Of a stretch of 64,000 nt of DNA, positions 1-11,800 are shown piece after piece. Below the pieces are notes generated by a model, which did not search any database, was not told the DNA's origin, and was given only the letters and a program-made list of their open reading frames with translations. The position numbers and the translations under genes were made by a program. Source of the stretch: Cavia porcellus. Lineage: Eukaryota > Chordata > Mammalia > Rodentia > Caviidae. Position 1 is the stretch's first letter; every line of letters begins with the position of its first letter. The DNA is taken from positions 18,006,001 to 18,070,000 of the forward strand of contig NW_026947486.1 of the NCBI RefSeq assembly GCF_034190915.1, in the 5' to 3' direction.

Positions 1-1820
1 AAGTTAAATAATCATTACTTGCAGACAACATGATACTTTACATAGAAGAGCCCCAAAACTCCATTGAAAGACTCTAGATATAATAAATAAATTCAGCAAT
101 GTAGTTGTATACAAATTCAATACTCAAAAATCAATAGCATTCCTATACACTAAGAACAAAATTACTAAGAGAGAAATGAGAGAAGTCAGCAATGTAGTTG
201 AGTACAAATTCAATACTCAAAAATCAATAGCATTCCTATACACTAAGAACAAAATTACTAAGAAAGAAATGAGAGAAGCCACAATCTTCGCACTAGCATC
301 CAAAAAAGTGAAATACATAGAAATTAATCTCACAAAAGAAGTAAAAGTTCTATACAGGGAAAATTATTATACATGAAAAAGAAACTGAAGAGGATCTCAG
401 AAAATGAAAAGACATCCCTTGTTCATGGATAGAAAGAATAAATATTATGAAAATTGCCACTATCCCAAAACTTTCATACAGATTCAATGCAATCCCAATG
501 AAAATGCCATTAACATACCACATAGATCTAGAGAAATCACTCCTAAAATTCATCTGGAACCAGAAGAAACCTACGATAACAAAGACAATACTAAGCAGCA
601 AAGGCAAGGCAGGAAGCATCCCAATCCCTGACTTGAAGTTGTACTACAAAGCTACTGTAATAAAATCAACATGGTACTGGAATAAAAACATATCTAAAGC
701 TCAGTGCAATAGATTATAAGATACAGCCACAACTACAAACACACTCAACCACCTTACCTTTATTAAAGGGGCCAAATATGTTCCCTGGAAGAATGATAGT
801 ATCTTTAACAAATGGTGCTGGAAAAACTGGCTCTCCATGTGCTGAAAACTAAAACTAGACCCTAGCCTATCACCATATACTAAACTAAAGTGTAAATGGA
901 TCAAAGGTCTGAATATTAAAACAGAAACACTAAATCTGTTGGAAGAGAAATCAGGTAAAAATCTTGAATACATGGGGCAGGTAGAGAATTCATGAACAGG
1001 AATCAAACTACACAGGAAATAATTCCAAGAATCAATAACTGGGATCACATCTTATTAAAGAGTTTGTGCATGTCAAAAGAAATCTCCAGCATATTGAAAG
1101 GAAAACCCACAAACTGGGAAAAAAAATCTTAGTGAACTGTCCCTCAAACAAAGGAATTCTGTCTAAAACATATAAAGAATTAAAAACAATCAGACCCCCA
1201 AAATTCAAAGACCCAATCCAAAAATGATCATCTGAGATGAATACACAGTTCTCAGATGGTGAAATACAAATGGCAAATAAATACATGAAAAAATGTTCAT
1301 CATCATTACTCATTAGAGAAATGCAAATTAAAACCTCACTGAGATTCCTTCTGACTCCAGAAAGAATGGCCAGGATCAAGAAAACTACCAACAACAAATG
1401 CTGGAGAGGCCTTGGGGAAAAAGGAACTCTTCTGCCCTGTTGGTGGGAGTATATACTGGGGCAACTACTGTGGAGTTCATTCTGGAGATTCCTCTAAAAA
1501 CTAGGATTGGATGTCCCATTTGATCCAGGTATTCCACTTCTAGGCATATTCCCAGAAGAACTGAAAACATTATACCACAGTGATATATGTGCACCCATGT
1601 TTATAGTAGCACAATTTGTAATAGCCAGATCTTGGAAATAACTTAAGTGTCCATCAACTGTGGAATGGATTAAAAGGTGGTGCTATTTTTATACAATGGA
1701 GTACTACTCAGCTATAAAGAATGATCACATTGAGATATTTATAAATAAGTGTGTGCAGCTTGAGACCATACTCATAAGCAAAATAAATCAAACTCACATG
1801 TATAAATACTGTATAGTCTC
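1..1820 (+). pseudogene. L1 ORF2 C-terminal pseudogene
   Basis: Translated pieces in several frames match the L1 ORF2 end: the region after the reverse transcriptase active site, then a C-terminal cysteine-rich segment near 1390-1450 (CWRG...LLPCWW). At 22-39 the site that should read FADDM reads as LADNM, so one catalytic aspartate is lost. A 93-bp in-frame tandem duplication (about 93-185 and 186-278) adds 31 codons just after this motif. ORF2 normally supplies endonuclease and reverse transcriptase for target-primed retrotransposition; this copy cannot. Confidence 0.88.
93..278 (+). repeat. 93-bp tandem duplication inside L1 ORF2
   Basis: The segment beginning TCAGCAATGTAGTTG at 93 recurs at 186 with very few differences, as two adjacent copies. 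Other L1 copies here (for example 47,080-47,160 and 23,130-23,220) have the segment once. The period is a multiple of three. Confidence 0.9.
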
Positions 1821-2423
1821 CCTAGTGTAATAAAGGGTAAGCATACATAAGATTTTATGGTAACCATGATTCCCTATTACATTGCTTTAAAGCCTTATAA
1901 TGTTCTCATTTATTAGTTGGAATGGCTTTTTTTCTGTTTTGTTTGATATTATTATGTGTGATAGTATGAATAACTATTTTGAAGAAAACTAGACATTGTG
2001 GCAGCCATTGCTGATTTAATATCATCTTGCTTTGAAGTCTTACCATTTTTTTTGTTCTTCTGTTTCCATTGGTTCTAGCATGTTGTGCCTTATTGGATTT
2101 TAATATGTGTCATATTTTAAACACATTTTTATGGAAATTGAGATACTAGAGTAGCCATTGTTCATTTTCGGTTATTTGGTTCTGAATGTCCTGTAATACT
2201 TTCATTTTCTTGAATGGTTTTATACTCAGTTTGTTATGTTTGATACTATTGTATGTGAATGTATGCTCAATTATTTCAAACAAAGAGTTATTATGGTAGC
2301 TATTGTTAATATCTGGTTGTCTTTTGATGAAGTTCTGTGTTGCTTACATTGTCCTGATCTGATCTGCTTTGTTCTGTCCTTTTTTATCTTAATCTCTTTA
2401 AAATAAAATAAATAAAAAAAATT

Positions 2424-2650
2424 TGAAACTCCCTGACCTGAAATTATATTACAAAACTACCATGATAAAAATCAGCATGGTACTGGGAAAAGAAACCTGA
2501 GGACCAATGGAGCAGACAAGAAAGTGCAGTCGCAACCCAAAACTCATGCCACCTCCTTGTCTTTATGAAGGAACCAAACATGTTCCCCAGAAGAAAGATA
2601 GTCTGTTAAATAAATGGTGTTAGAAAAACTGTCTTTCCAACAAAAGAAGG
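2424..2650 (+). mobile_element. Old L1 ORF2 fragment
   Basis: The text resembles the same ORF2 region seen at 600-840 (CCTGAC...TTATATTACAAA...ATCAGCATGGTACTGG, then a GAACCAAA-ATGTTCC block) but is much more diverged, so it belongs to an older L1 than its neighbour. The 3' limit is uncertain. Confidence 0.7.
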
Positions 2651-2791
2651 AACCACAACAAAGAAGACTCCAAGTTGTGGACATAGTTCAATTTCTACAC
2701 TATAAAGAAAGGAAGCCAAGCAGAAGGCAACTTCCTTCTAAGAAGCTAACAATGTAAACATGTATTTTAGAAATCTCATGTTTATGTGTGA

Positions 2792-2792
<1 letters not shown>

Positions 2793-2826
<34 letters not shown>
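2793..2826. repeat. (TG)n microsatellite
   Basis: Uninterrupted TG dinucleotides directly abut an antisense ID SINE, where the A-rich tail would be expected. Confidence 0.97.
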
Positions 2827-2827
<1 letters not shown>

Positions 2828-2828
<1 letters not shown>

Positions 2829-2901
2829 GCTAGAGACTGAACCTGGACTTTATGCATTCTAGGCAAGTGCTCTACCACTGATCTACATCCTCAGCTCCAC
2901 A
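2828..2901 (-). mobile_element. ID-type SINE (tRNA-derived), antisense
   Basis: The reverse complement reads as an ID core: GATGTAGATCAGTGGTAGAG followed by CACTTGCCTAG and a TTCAGTCTCTAG end. This is the tRNA-like A-box/B-box arrangement of rodent ID elements, transcribed by RNA polymerase III and mobilised by L1. Confidence 0.82.
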
Positions 2902-3493
2902 GATAAAATTTCAAGTTCAGGGCCTTCCCAACATTCAGGTGAAAATCCTGTATGGCTTCCTCTCAGGCACAATTGAAAATCACATCGATATAGATATAGA
3001 TCAGCTTTCACAAATGTAAAATACAATTTTGAATAATCTTAATCCTCGATTGGATCTTGGTTATCTGATTCTACTATACCTGACTTTCAAAAGAAAAATA
3101 AATTATGTCTGGAGGATAACAATGTCACAAGAGTCTCTAAATTTTAAGAAATGTTGCATAATTTCAAGACTTCCCAATAATTTCTATTTACTAAAAGTAA
3201 TCAGCTGGTGAAAAATGGTGGACTGGAGGCAGGTTGCATTCATACATCTCTCTGAAATACTCACCTAAAACAAGTATAGTATGTTCATCTGTGAGGAGAT
3301 GAGATACCATTAGAAATCTTGGAACTTTTACTTAAGACATCTAGCAACCAGGTCAAACCCGCAATTACTGGTATTTTGGAAGACAAGTAAGTTAACTGAT
3401 GCAATGCACCTTCAATGCTAAAGAACTGTGGTTCAGTAGAGGAGGGAGAAATTTCCCTCTAATGCAGCAATGAAAGGAAAAAACTCAGTATTC
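2902..3493. other. Intergenic, nothing recognised
   Basis: AT-rich unique-looking sequence. It contains one 60-codon open stretch (3029-3211) with no recognisable motif. I see no RNA gene or repeat family. Confidence 0.5.
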
Positions 3494-3572
3494 TCTCTCT
3501 GTGTCTCTGTGTCTCTCTCTGTTTCTCTCGATCTATCTCTCTATCTATCTATCTATTTATCTCTATCTCTCT
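3494..3572. repeat. (TC)n / (TCTA)n low-complexity tract
   Basis: Pyrimidine-rich CTCTGTGTCTCT and CTATCTATCTAT motifs abut an antisense B1-like SINE and probably expanded from its tail. Confidence 0.85.
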
Positions 3573-3708
3573 CTCTGTATCTTAACAGGATCATACTATG
3601 TACTTAAGGCCAGTCTGGAACTCTTAATTCTTGGATGATGCTCCTATCTCAGCCTCATGACCACTGGGATTACAAGCATATGTCACTACACCAGGATTAG
3701 TCACCATA
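3573..3708 (-). mobile_element. B1 SINE (7SL-derived), antisense, diverged
   Basis: The block CTCAGCCTCATGACCACTGG, GATTACAAGCATATG and CACTACACCAGG is the reverse complement of the B1/Alu left-arm consensus (better preserved at 14582-14708). It is heavily mutated and therefore old. Confidence 0.78.
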
Positions 3709-4001
3709 TCGTGGTGAACACTGACTCTGCCACAGGATAGAGACATATCTTGAGTAGATAAAAGATCTGAGTATCACCAATAAGTGATAAGTCTCAATTT
3801 TTCCCCAGAATTAGGGTCAGATTGGGAAGTCATTTAGAAGCTCATCTACTTCCTCACCTTAGTAGAACAAATAGGAGACACCATTGGGGATAATTAGGGC
3901 AAAAAACAACTTGAGTAACCCTCACTGCCTCAGTGTAGAAAATCCCCATGTTTTCTATAATTCCAAAACATACCTGACACCATGATACATGGAAGAATTA
4001 G

Positions 4002-4040
<39 letters not shown>

Positions 4041-5180
4041 TAGCTTAAGCTCTGAAAAAGGTGAATGTAACATGGTAAACTGAAATCACAAGAGAGGAGA
4101 AAGATCCCAGCACTGGACTCCCAGGAAACCAAACTCTCAATGGAGAGAATTTTGGCAGAGTGAACAGTCAGCATGAAACAGTGGCTACTTGAATATAGAA
4201 GTGGGCAATGAGTTCAGCCTCATGGCTTTTTGCCAAGTGTAGGGTCTGAGACTGGGTTCACGCTTACAGGAGCTAGCAGAAGTCAGTACATATACAATCC
4301 CTACAAACACAGACTTTGCATTTCCCTCCCTCCAATCTGCTTATAGGAATTCAGAGTAAATATTCAGGGCATGTACACTGGCCAGCCTCAACTCCAAAAG
4401 CCAAGACCTGGAAATTTATAGAGCTTTGGACCATGCTTTGAATCTACTCATACACTATGAAAGTTAGAGATTCAATGGGCTCCTTGAATCACCAGGCTCC
4501 CTCATCCCCAGGTACAGAAGAATTTATGTGGTTAAGTGAAAGCTAGTCCCACCACTGACTGGCTTTCCTGACTATTCACCCACAAGCATGAAGAATGGAG
4601 CTCATACTCCTGCCAATTGGTTTTTCTTACTTAGACAGAGGTGAAAGAGAATCTGAACTAAAACATAAAAAAGATTTTCACACACAAACATCAGGCAATA
4701 TTCAAAAATTCACCCCAATATTGATACTGTATTTTGTTTTTATTTTAGGATTATTTTATAGGTCTTAAAATTTGTGTACTTACTAGTTTATTAACTGATT
4801 CAATCTCCCTATATTTTCTCCCATTTCCCATGTGTATTCCTTCCCCTATTCTTCTTTTTTCCTTGTGCTCATACAACTCTCAAAACTCCCTACCATTCCT
4901 TTTTCTTTCCTGGCATATAAATAGGATAATTAAAACTCACTTTTCCTTCCTTCTCTTTTTTTCTTTTTTTTTTGTTTTGTTTTTCATAATGTATTCTTTT
5001 TCTCACTTTTTTCTTCGCTTATCCTATATTGTTAGTATTTTTTATCTTGTTGGGTTAGTGAAATATTAAAAAAAAACTTTTAAAGCAAGTTTTACATTAC
5101 ATATTGATATATGGTTGATTCCTTGAATGTTATGACCACTAGTTGTTCTCTACTCACAATGCAGTACTGGGGAGTGAACC
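3709..5180. other. Intergenic with an (AC)n tract at 4004-4037
   Basis: Mostly unassigned. An (AC)n microsatellite occupies 4004-4037. A T-rich tract lies at 4730-5060, and a short SINE-like remnant (CTGGGGAGTGAACCTAG) near 5165. The open stretches here are low-complexity T-rich sequence and are not convincing genes. Confidence 0.55.
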
Positions 5181-5439
5181 TAGTACTTCAAATGAGTTAA
5201 ATGGATACTTTCACAGAGTCACACCCAACGCCAAGGGCAAATCACATAGAGAAAGACACTTATTAAACAGATCTCCACATGAGTGTGGTAGAGATTCGTA
5301 TCCCAATGAATCCATAGATTTGAATACAAAGACACAAAAATGATGAGAATACAAACAACAAGATGACTCCAAAAATTAATAACTCTCCAAAAGCTGATCA
5401 CACAGACATTGAAGTGGAATAAATTTCAAAGAATTTTTA

Positions 5440-5800
5440 AAACTTATGGCTAAAATATTCAATATGACCAAAGAAGACACAAATAAACAACTTAATGGAT
5501 CAATTTTCAAAATGGTCAGTGAGCTCAAAGAAGATACACTTAAACAGCTGAATGAATTAAAAAGACAATATAAAAGACTACATCAGTGAAAGATAGATGT
5601 TATGAAAAAGAATATAAAGAAATTCTGGAAATGAAAAATCTCAATAAGTCAAATAAAACTCTATTTAATGTCACAGCAGTAGGCAAGATGAATTGGAAAA
5701 AATTAGATACCAGGACTTGAAGAGAGCAGATTTCTCAACAGAATCCTTAATGATCAGGGGGCATAGAAAGAAGTTTTATGAGTGCTGAAAGACAATGATT
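5440..5800 (+). mobile_element. Old half-L1/L1 ORF1-like remnant
   Basis: The sequence has repeated AAAGAAGATACA-type coiled-coil codons and a block GAAATTCTGGAAATGAAAAA followed by TCAATAAGTCAAATAAAA. That is the style of the ORF1 part of old half-L1 (HAL1) repeats. Stops occur in every frame. The assignment rests on recalled resemblance, not alignment. Confidence 0.55.
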
Positions 5801-5814
5801 GCAACCTAGCTTAC

Positions 5815-6720
5815 TGTATGTTACAAAAATACAAAATCAACACAAAAATAAATAGCATTCTTGTATACCACTAATGAACCTACTGAGAAAGAAATCAGGC
5901 AATCCGTTTCATTTATAATAGCTCCAAAAAATTTAAATACCTGGGAAGCAACCTAATGAAGAAGGTGAAAGACCTCCACAATGAAAAATTACAAAACACT
6001 GAACAAAAATATTAGAAAATGGAAAGACCTCCTTTGTTCATGAATTGGCATAACTAATATTATGAAAATTGACATATTGCCAAAGGATATCTACGAATTC
6101 AATGTAACTCCTATTAAAAACACTAGCAACATCTTTTGTAGAGCTAGAAAAAAATCTTAAAATTCATACAAAATTAGAAAAGACCCAGAATGGGTGACGC
6201 AGTTCTTAGAAAAAAGCAGGGCTGGAGATATCTCAATATCATATTTTAAGTTATACTTCAAAGCCATAGCAACAAAGGCAATATGGTAATGACACAGATA
6301 CAGACAAGTAGACCAGTGGAATACAGCAGAGGACACAGAAACAAATCCATGAACCTATAGCTATTTGAATTTTGATGACAGGATGAAAAACATGCATTGG
6401 AGAAAAAGACAGCCTCTTTAACATACGATGCTGGGAAATCAGGATATCCACAAGCAGAGGATTCAAAGTAGAACCCAATCTCTCACCCTGTACTAAAATC
6501 AACTCAAAATGGAACAAAGACCTAGAAAAAAAAACAACTATTTTAAACTGTTGGAAGATTTCATAAAAATAATATTTGACTCCATAAGCACAAGTAAAGA
6601 CTCCCTGAATAGGACCCTAGTTGCAGGAAAAATAATAGTAAGAATCAACATACAAGGTCCATCAAATTAAAAAGCTACTGCATAGCAAGGTAAACAATCA
6701 ACAGTGTGAACTACAGAATG
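5815..6720 (+). mobile_element. Old L1 ORF2 fragment
   Basis: The order of landmarks matches L1 ORF2 after the reverse transcriptase: an ATAGCATTCTTGTATACC block, a CTCCTTTGTTCATGAATTGG block (compare 410-430), a GGTAATGACACAG block, and AAACTGTTGGAAGATTTC. It is diverged from the young L1s here and has many stops. Confidence 0.8.
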
Positions 6721-6726
6721 AGAAAT

Positions 6727-7088
6727 GAAGTTTAGAAGTTTAATTAAGAGACTCAGTAGGGAACCAGGATACTTACTTTGTAAATATCTTCATCCTGTGC
6801 AAGAAGAAGGTACAGAGATTTTGTGAGTCCTACACCCCACCCTGGAGGGGTGGTGGCTTGTGTACAATATAAAGCAAGAAAAGAGGCTTGTTCTTGCCCC
6901 CTTTTGCTCTGGCTGCTTTTGCTATGTGCTGCCTTAAAGTGTTGCCCCGGTGCCATGGCACCTTGCCTTGAAGCCAACTGATTATGGACTGAAACCTCCA
7001 CAAACATTTAGCTAAATAAACTTTTCCTTCCTTAATTTGGAATGTCAGGTATTGTTTTCCCAATCATGTGAAAAAAGTAACCAAAACA
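6727..7088 (+). mobile_element. MaLR-type LTR, 5'-truncated
   Basis: It aligns by eye with the fuller LTR at 40689-41079 from GAGACTCA through CTTTGTAAATATC..CATCCTGTGCAAG, a TATAAAGCAAG box, CTAAATAAACTTTTCC (polyadenylation signal) and a terminal GTAACCAAAACA. The 3' half has the AATAAA-CTTTTCC and AAGTAACCAAGACA ending typical of rodent MaLR (MT/ORR-like) LTRs. The first ~40 bp are missing. Confidence 0.82.
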
Positions 7089-7408
7089 GCCAACAAGCTG
7101 GAAGAGAATTAATAGACAATACTCAGGCTGAAACGTTATGAGAAAAAAAAAAAGAAAAATACTGGAAAATATATAACAGAGCTAGAACTAGTGGAAAAGA
7201 TCTTGAATATTTTTAATTGGGAAGAACACCAATCTAAAGCTATGCCAAAATTGATCAAATAAATCAAGGCTCTAATTCAAGAATTTCTAATTTCAAGCAT
7301 AATCAATACAAAGTAAATCATAATTAGGCACATTATTGTTAAATACCTATAACCAAAAGAAAGGGAAAATGTAATTGTAGCCAGAGGAAAAAAAGCCGTG
7401 TTAATTTT
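7089..7408 (+). mobile_element. Half-L1-like repeat, left part (split by the antisense L1)
   Basis: A-rich ORF1-style sequence (CAAGCTGGAAGAGAATTAAT, GAGGAAAAAAAGCCGTG) stops at the antisense L1 and resumes at 14345 with TTTAAAGAAAAAAAA and a GAATTCTATTACCAATAAAACTATCC-type block. That block is characteristic of the 3' part of old HAL1 repeats. It is interrupted by a target duplication GTGTTAATTTT (7398-7408). Confidence 0.65.
7398..7408. repeat. Target-site duplication of antisense L1 (left copy)
   Basis: GTGTTAATTTT here is repeated exactly at 14345-14355. The pair brackets the antisense L1 and fixes its ends. Confidence 0.88.
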
Positions 7409-8836
7409 CTTTAAATTTTACTTAAAAGGAAAAAGAGGAAAAACAAAACAAAACAAAGCCGTTTAAGGGTGCGAGTAATACAGAACTACAAAAGAAACAG
7501 TAAGGAATCACCAGTTAATAGATTACACATTATAATCTTAGAGATAGTTGCTCAAGTCAGAGTACCAAAGCATACAAAGTGGACATTCAAACAGTGAGAC
7601 TGCAAAGAGTTGTGTTCAATGATCCAAACAAAAACATTAATATGGTCATCTATTTAACACCACTAAACACACTTGCTGTTGTATCCTTTAGAGTACTTTT
7701 TTCCCCTCTCTTTTTTAAAAAACAATTTACACATTTTGGGTTTTCTTACTCCTAGTTCTTATTAGTTTTTTTGGAAGAGAATAAAGTCAAATATGGCAAA
7801 ACAAAGCTGTCAGTCAAAACCAAGGATAGACATAGCACATGACGTAAAAACAGAGTACAAGGTTATCAACAATGGTTACCATAATGCCTCTTGCTTCCTT
7901 AAAAAGAATTGTCTATCTCATTAGGTATTATAAAGTTGAACAAAACAGTAGAGAACAAGACCAATAAAACCTAAACCTTGTAAACATTACAAGACTTCCA
8001 AAGAAGGTAATAGTCAAACCAGAATGGGCATCATAGTGAATCTTATTGCCTTCAAAGTAGTTGCCTATACCCTCAAACTTGATACTATCATACAGAACAT
8101 AACAGAGTTTAATCAGTCAAAACAAGATAGTGGGAGTATTACAGGACTTCAAATCAAGTCAATAGGAAATCAAAAAAGTTACTATAATATATCCTGCTAA
8201 TTTTTTATTTTTCCCCTTAATTAAAAAAATAATAAAAAATAACTAATTTTTTAATGAATAATGAAGAGATTGAGAGAAAAGACATAACAACATAACAATA
8301 CAGGTCAAAGCATAACTGTTTCAGGAACCTAGTGCTTGACCACCAAATAACCCGACTTAATAGTAGTTACCATAGTGTCTTTTTCCTTGAAATATTTGAA
8401 TATAGCTTCATATATACTATAGCTTCAAATATATCAAGTCAGTGTAAAACCATTCAAGTGGATGAAAGCATTGTAGGGTATTTAGAACCAGCTAACAGAA
8501 AATGAACAATGGTTTCTACATTATCTCTTTGCCTATAACAATTTTTGTTTATGCTGTCACATATAATAGAATCCAGCAAGATACATCATGATAAAACCAA
8601 TGGAGACAGAAGAGCCATAGTTTGGTGGGGCTTCAAAACAAGATGATAGTAAATCAGCACTAGCTATTATGATGACATATTTTCTTCAAAATAGCTGTTC
8701 ATTTCATCACAGGCAATAATATCAAGCAGCCCAGAATAAAGCCATCCCAATTAATAAGTGAAAATGTTATAAGGCTTCAAGGCCACATAATGGGAAATCA
8801 TGATTACCACATACTTTTATATATTTGAATCATTAC
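7409..8836 (-). other. L1 3'UTR made of diverged tandem units (antisense)
   Basis: On the minus strand this 1.4-kb region contains repeated blocks of the form ATGGTAACYATTGTTGAT, CTTTGAAGNCCTGTAAT, TTCTGTTTTGANTGATTTTA and GAYAGTATNAA..CTATT at spacings of roughly 150-180 bp. The same blocks build the 3'UTRs at 1.84-2.4, 19.6-20.7, 27.1-27.7 and 48.7-49.3 kb. There is no coding potential. Confidence 0.75.
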
Positions 8837-11800
8837 TTACATTCGGGAAACTATTGAGTATTCACACATGAGAGATTGATTTATTTCACTTATAAGTATG
8901 GTCTCAAGCTGGGCCCATTGACTGATAAATATCTCAGTGTGACCCTTCTTTATAGCTGAGGAATACTCCATTGTATAGAAATACCACAACTTTTTTATCC
9001 ATTCCGCAGTTGATGGGCACTTAGGTTGTTTCCAAGATCTGGCGATTACAAATTGTGCTGCTATAAATATAGGTGCACATATATCACTGTGGTATGATGC
9101 TTTCAGTTCTTCTGGGAATATGCCTAGAAGTGGAATAGCTGGAACAAATGGGACTTCCAATCCCAGATTTTTGAGAAATCTCCAGACCGACCTCCACAAA
9201 GGATGTACCAGTCTACACTCCCACCAACAGTGCAGGAGAGTTCCTTTTTCCCCACAGCCTCTCCAGCATTTGTTGTCGGTGGTTTTCTTGATCCTGGCCA
9301 TTCTTTCAGGAGTGAGATGGAATCTCAGTGTGGTCTTAATTTGCATTTCTCTAATGAGCAATGATGATGAACATTTTTTCATCTATTTATTTGCCATTTG
9401 TATTTCTTCATCTGTGAAGTGCATACTCATCTCAGATACCCATTTATGGATTGGATCTTTGGGGGGGGTCTGAGTTTTTTTAATTCTTTATATGTTTTAG
9501 ACAGAATTCCTTTATTTGAGGGACGGTTCACTAAGATTTTTTTCCCAGTTTGTGGGTTTCCTTTTCACTATGCTGGAGATTTCTTTTGACATGCAGAACC
9601 TTTTTAATAAGAGGTGGTCCCAGTTATTGATTCTGGGAAGTATTTCCCATGCAGTTTGAGTCCTGTTCATGAATTCTCTACCTACCCCTACGTCTCCAAG
9701 GTTTCTACCCAATTTGTCTTCCAATAGATTTAGTGTTTCTGTTTTAATATTCAGATATTTGACCCATTTAGATTTTAATTTAGTACATGGTGATAGACAT
9801 GAGTCTAGCTTTAGTTTTCGGCACATGGAGAGCCAGTTTTTCCAACACCATTTATTAAAGAGACTGTCATTCTTCCAGTGAACCTGCTTGGCTCCTTTAT
9901 CAAAGATAAGGTGGTTGAGTGTGTTTGTAGTTGTGGTTGTATCTTCTAATCTATTCCATTGATCTTCAGCTCTGTTTTGATTCCAGTACCATGTTGATTT
10001 TACTACTGTTGCTTTGTAGTATAATTTCAAGTCAGGGATTGGGATGCCTCCTGCCTTGCCTTTGCTGCTTAGAATTGCCTTTGCTATTCTAGGTCTCTTC
10101 TGGTTCCAGATGAATATTAGGAGTGATTTTTCTAGATTTATATGGTATGTTGATGGTATTTTTATTGGGATTGAATTGAATCTGTATAACAGTTTTGGGA
10201 GAATGGCCATTTTCACAATGTTTGTTCTTCCTATCCATGAGCAAGGGATGTCTTTCCATTTTCTGAGATCATCTTCAATTTCCTTTTTCAGTGTATTATA
10301 ATTTTCCCTGTATAGGCCTTTCACTTCTTTCATAAGAGTAATTCCTAAATATTTCATTTTTTTTGCTTGCTAGTGTGAAGAGTGTAGTTTCTCTTATTTC
10401 CCTCTCTATGACTTTGTTGTTAGTGTATAGGAATGCTATAGATTTCTGAGTATTGATTTTGTATCCAGCTACATTACTGAATTTATTTATTATATCTAAG
10501 AGTCTTTCAATGGAGTTTAGGGGGTCTTCCATGTAGAGTATCATGTCATCTGCAAACAATGACAACTTAACTTCTTCTTTTCCTATCTTTACCCCTTTTA
10601 TTTCTCTCTCTTGTCTAATTGCTCTGGCTAGTACTTCCAGTACTATATTAAATAGGAGTGGTGATAAAGGAAATCCATGTCCTGTGCCTGATTTTAAAGT
10701 AAAGGCTTTCAATTTTTGGCCATTTAGTATGATGCTGGCTGTTGGTTTGTCATAAATGGCCTTTATTATATTGAGGTAAAGACCATCTATTCCAATTTTC
10801 TGTAAAGTTCTTATCATGAATGAATGTTGGACCTTATCAAAGGCTTTTTCTGCATCTATAGAAATGATCATGTGATTCTTACTTTTGGCTTTATTAATAT
10901 GGTGGATTACATTTATTGATTTACGTATGTTGAACGACCCCTGCATTCCTGGGATGAATCCCACTTGGTCATGGTGTATAATCTTCTTGATGATTTGCTG
11001 CATCCTATTTGCCAATATTTTATTGAGGATTTTTGCATTTGTGTTCATTAGGGAGATTGGTCTATAGTTCTCTTTTTCAGTTGGGTCTTTCTCAGGTTTT
11101 GGTACTAGAGTAATATTTGCTTTCAGGAATGACTTAGGAAGGATTGCTTCCCTTTCAATTTCATTGAATAGTTTGAGGAGTATCAGCATTAGGTCTTCTT
11201 TGTATTTCTTGTAGAATTCTGCAGTGAATCCATCTGGGCCTGGCCTCTTCTTTGTAGGTAAGGACTTAATTGCATTTTCAATTTCATTAATAGAGATTAG
11301 GTTATTCAGCAGTTTTACATCCTCTTGACCTAGCTTTGGTACTTCATATGTTTCTAGGAATCTGTCTATTTCTTCTGCGTTATCAAAACTTTGAGAGTAG
11401 AGGTTTTCGAAATATGTGTTGCTGATCTTCGGTATTTCTGTAGAGTCTGTAGTCATTTCACCTTTTTCATTTCTTATTGCATGAATTTGAGCTTTTTCTT
11501 CCCTTTTTTAAATAAGGTTGGCTAGGGGCTTATCGATTTTATTTATTCTTTCAAAGAACCAACTCTTTGATTCATTGATTCTTTGGATTGTTTTCTTAGT
11601 CTCTATTGCATTGATTTCTGCTCTGATTTTCATAATTTCCTCTCTTTTGTTGGCTTTGGGCTTGACTTGCTCTTCTTTTTCTAGCTGTTTGAGGTGTAGC
11701 ATCAGGTTATTTATTTGTATTCATTCTGTTTCCCTGATGTGGGAACTCAGGGAACTGCAGTAAATTTTCTTCTGAGGACGGCTTTCATTGCATCCCACAG

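Larger units (their letters stand above)
1..2423 (+). mobile_element. L1 retrotransposon, 3' part (5' end outside window)
   Basis: This is the 3' portion of a LINE-1: the end of the reverse transcriptase, the ORF2 C-terminal region and a roughly 580-bp 3'UTR ending in an A-rich tail near 2392-2423. The order matches three other L1 3' ends in this window (about 27.0-27.7 kb, 48.5-49.3 kb, and antisense 7.4-8.9 kb). The ORF2 part runs to about 1820, and the 3'UTR consists of diverged units of about 145 bp. Several stops and frameshifts show it is dead. Confidence 0.93.

Noticed and set aside
2793..2826. Possible CRISPR or satellite arrays at the microsatellites
   Set aside because: Simple dinucleotide runs without spacers; a mammalian nuclear context.
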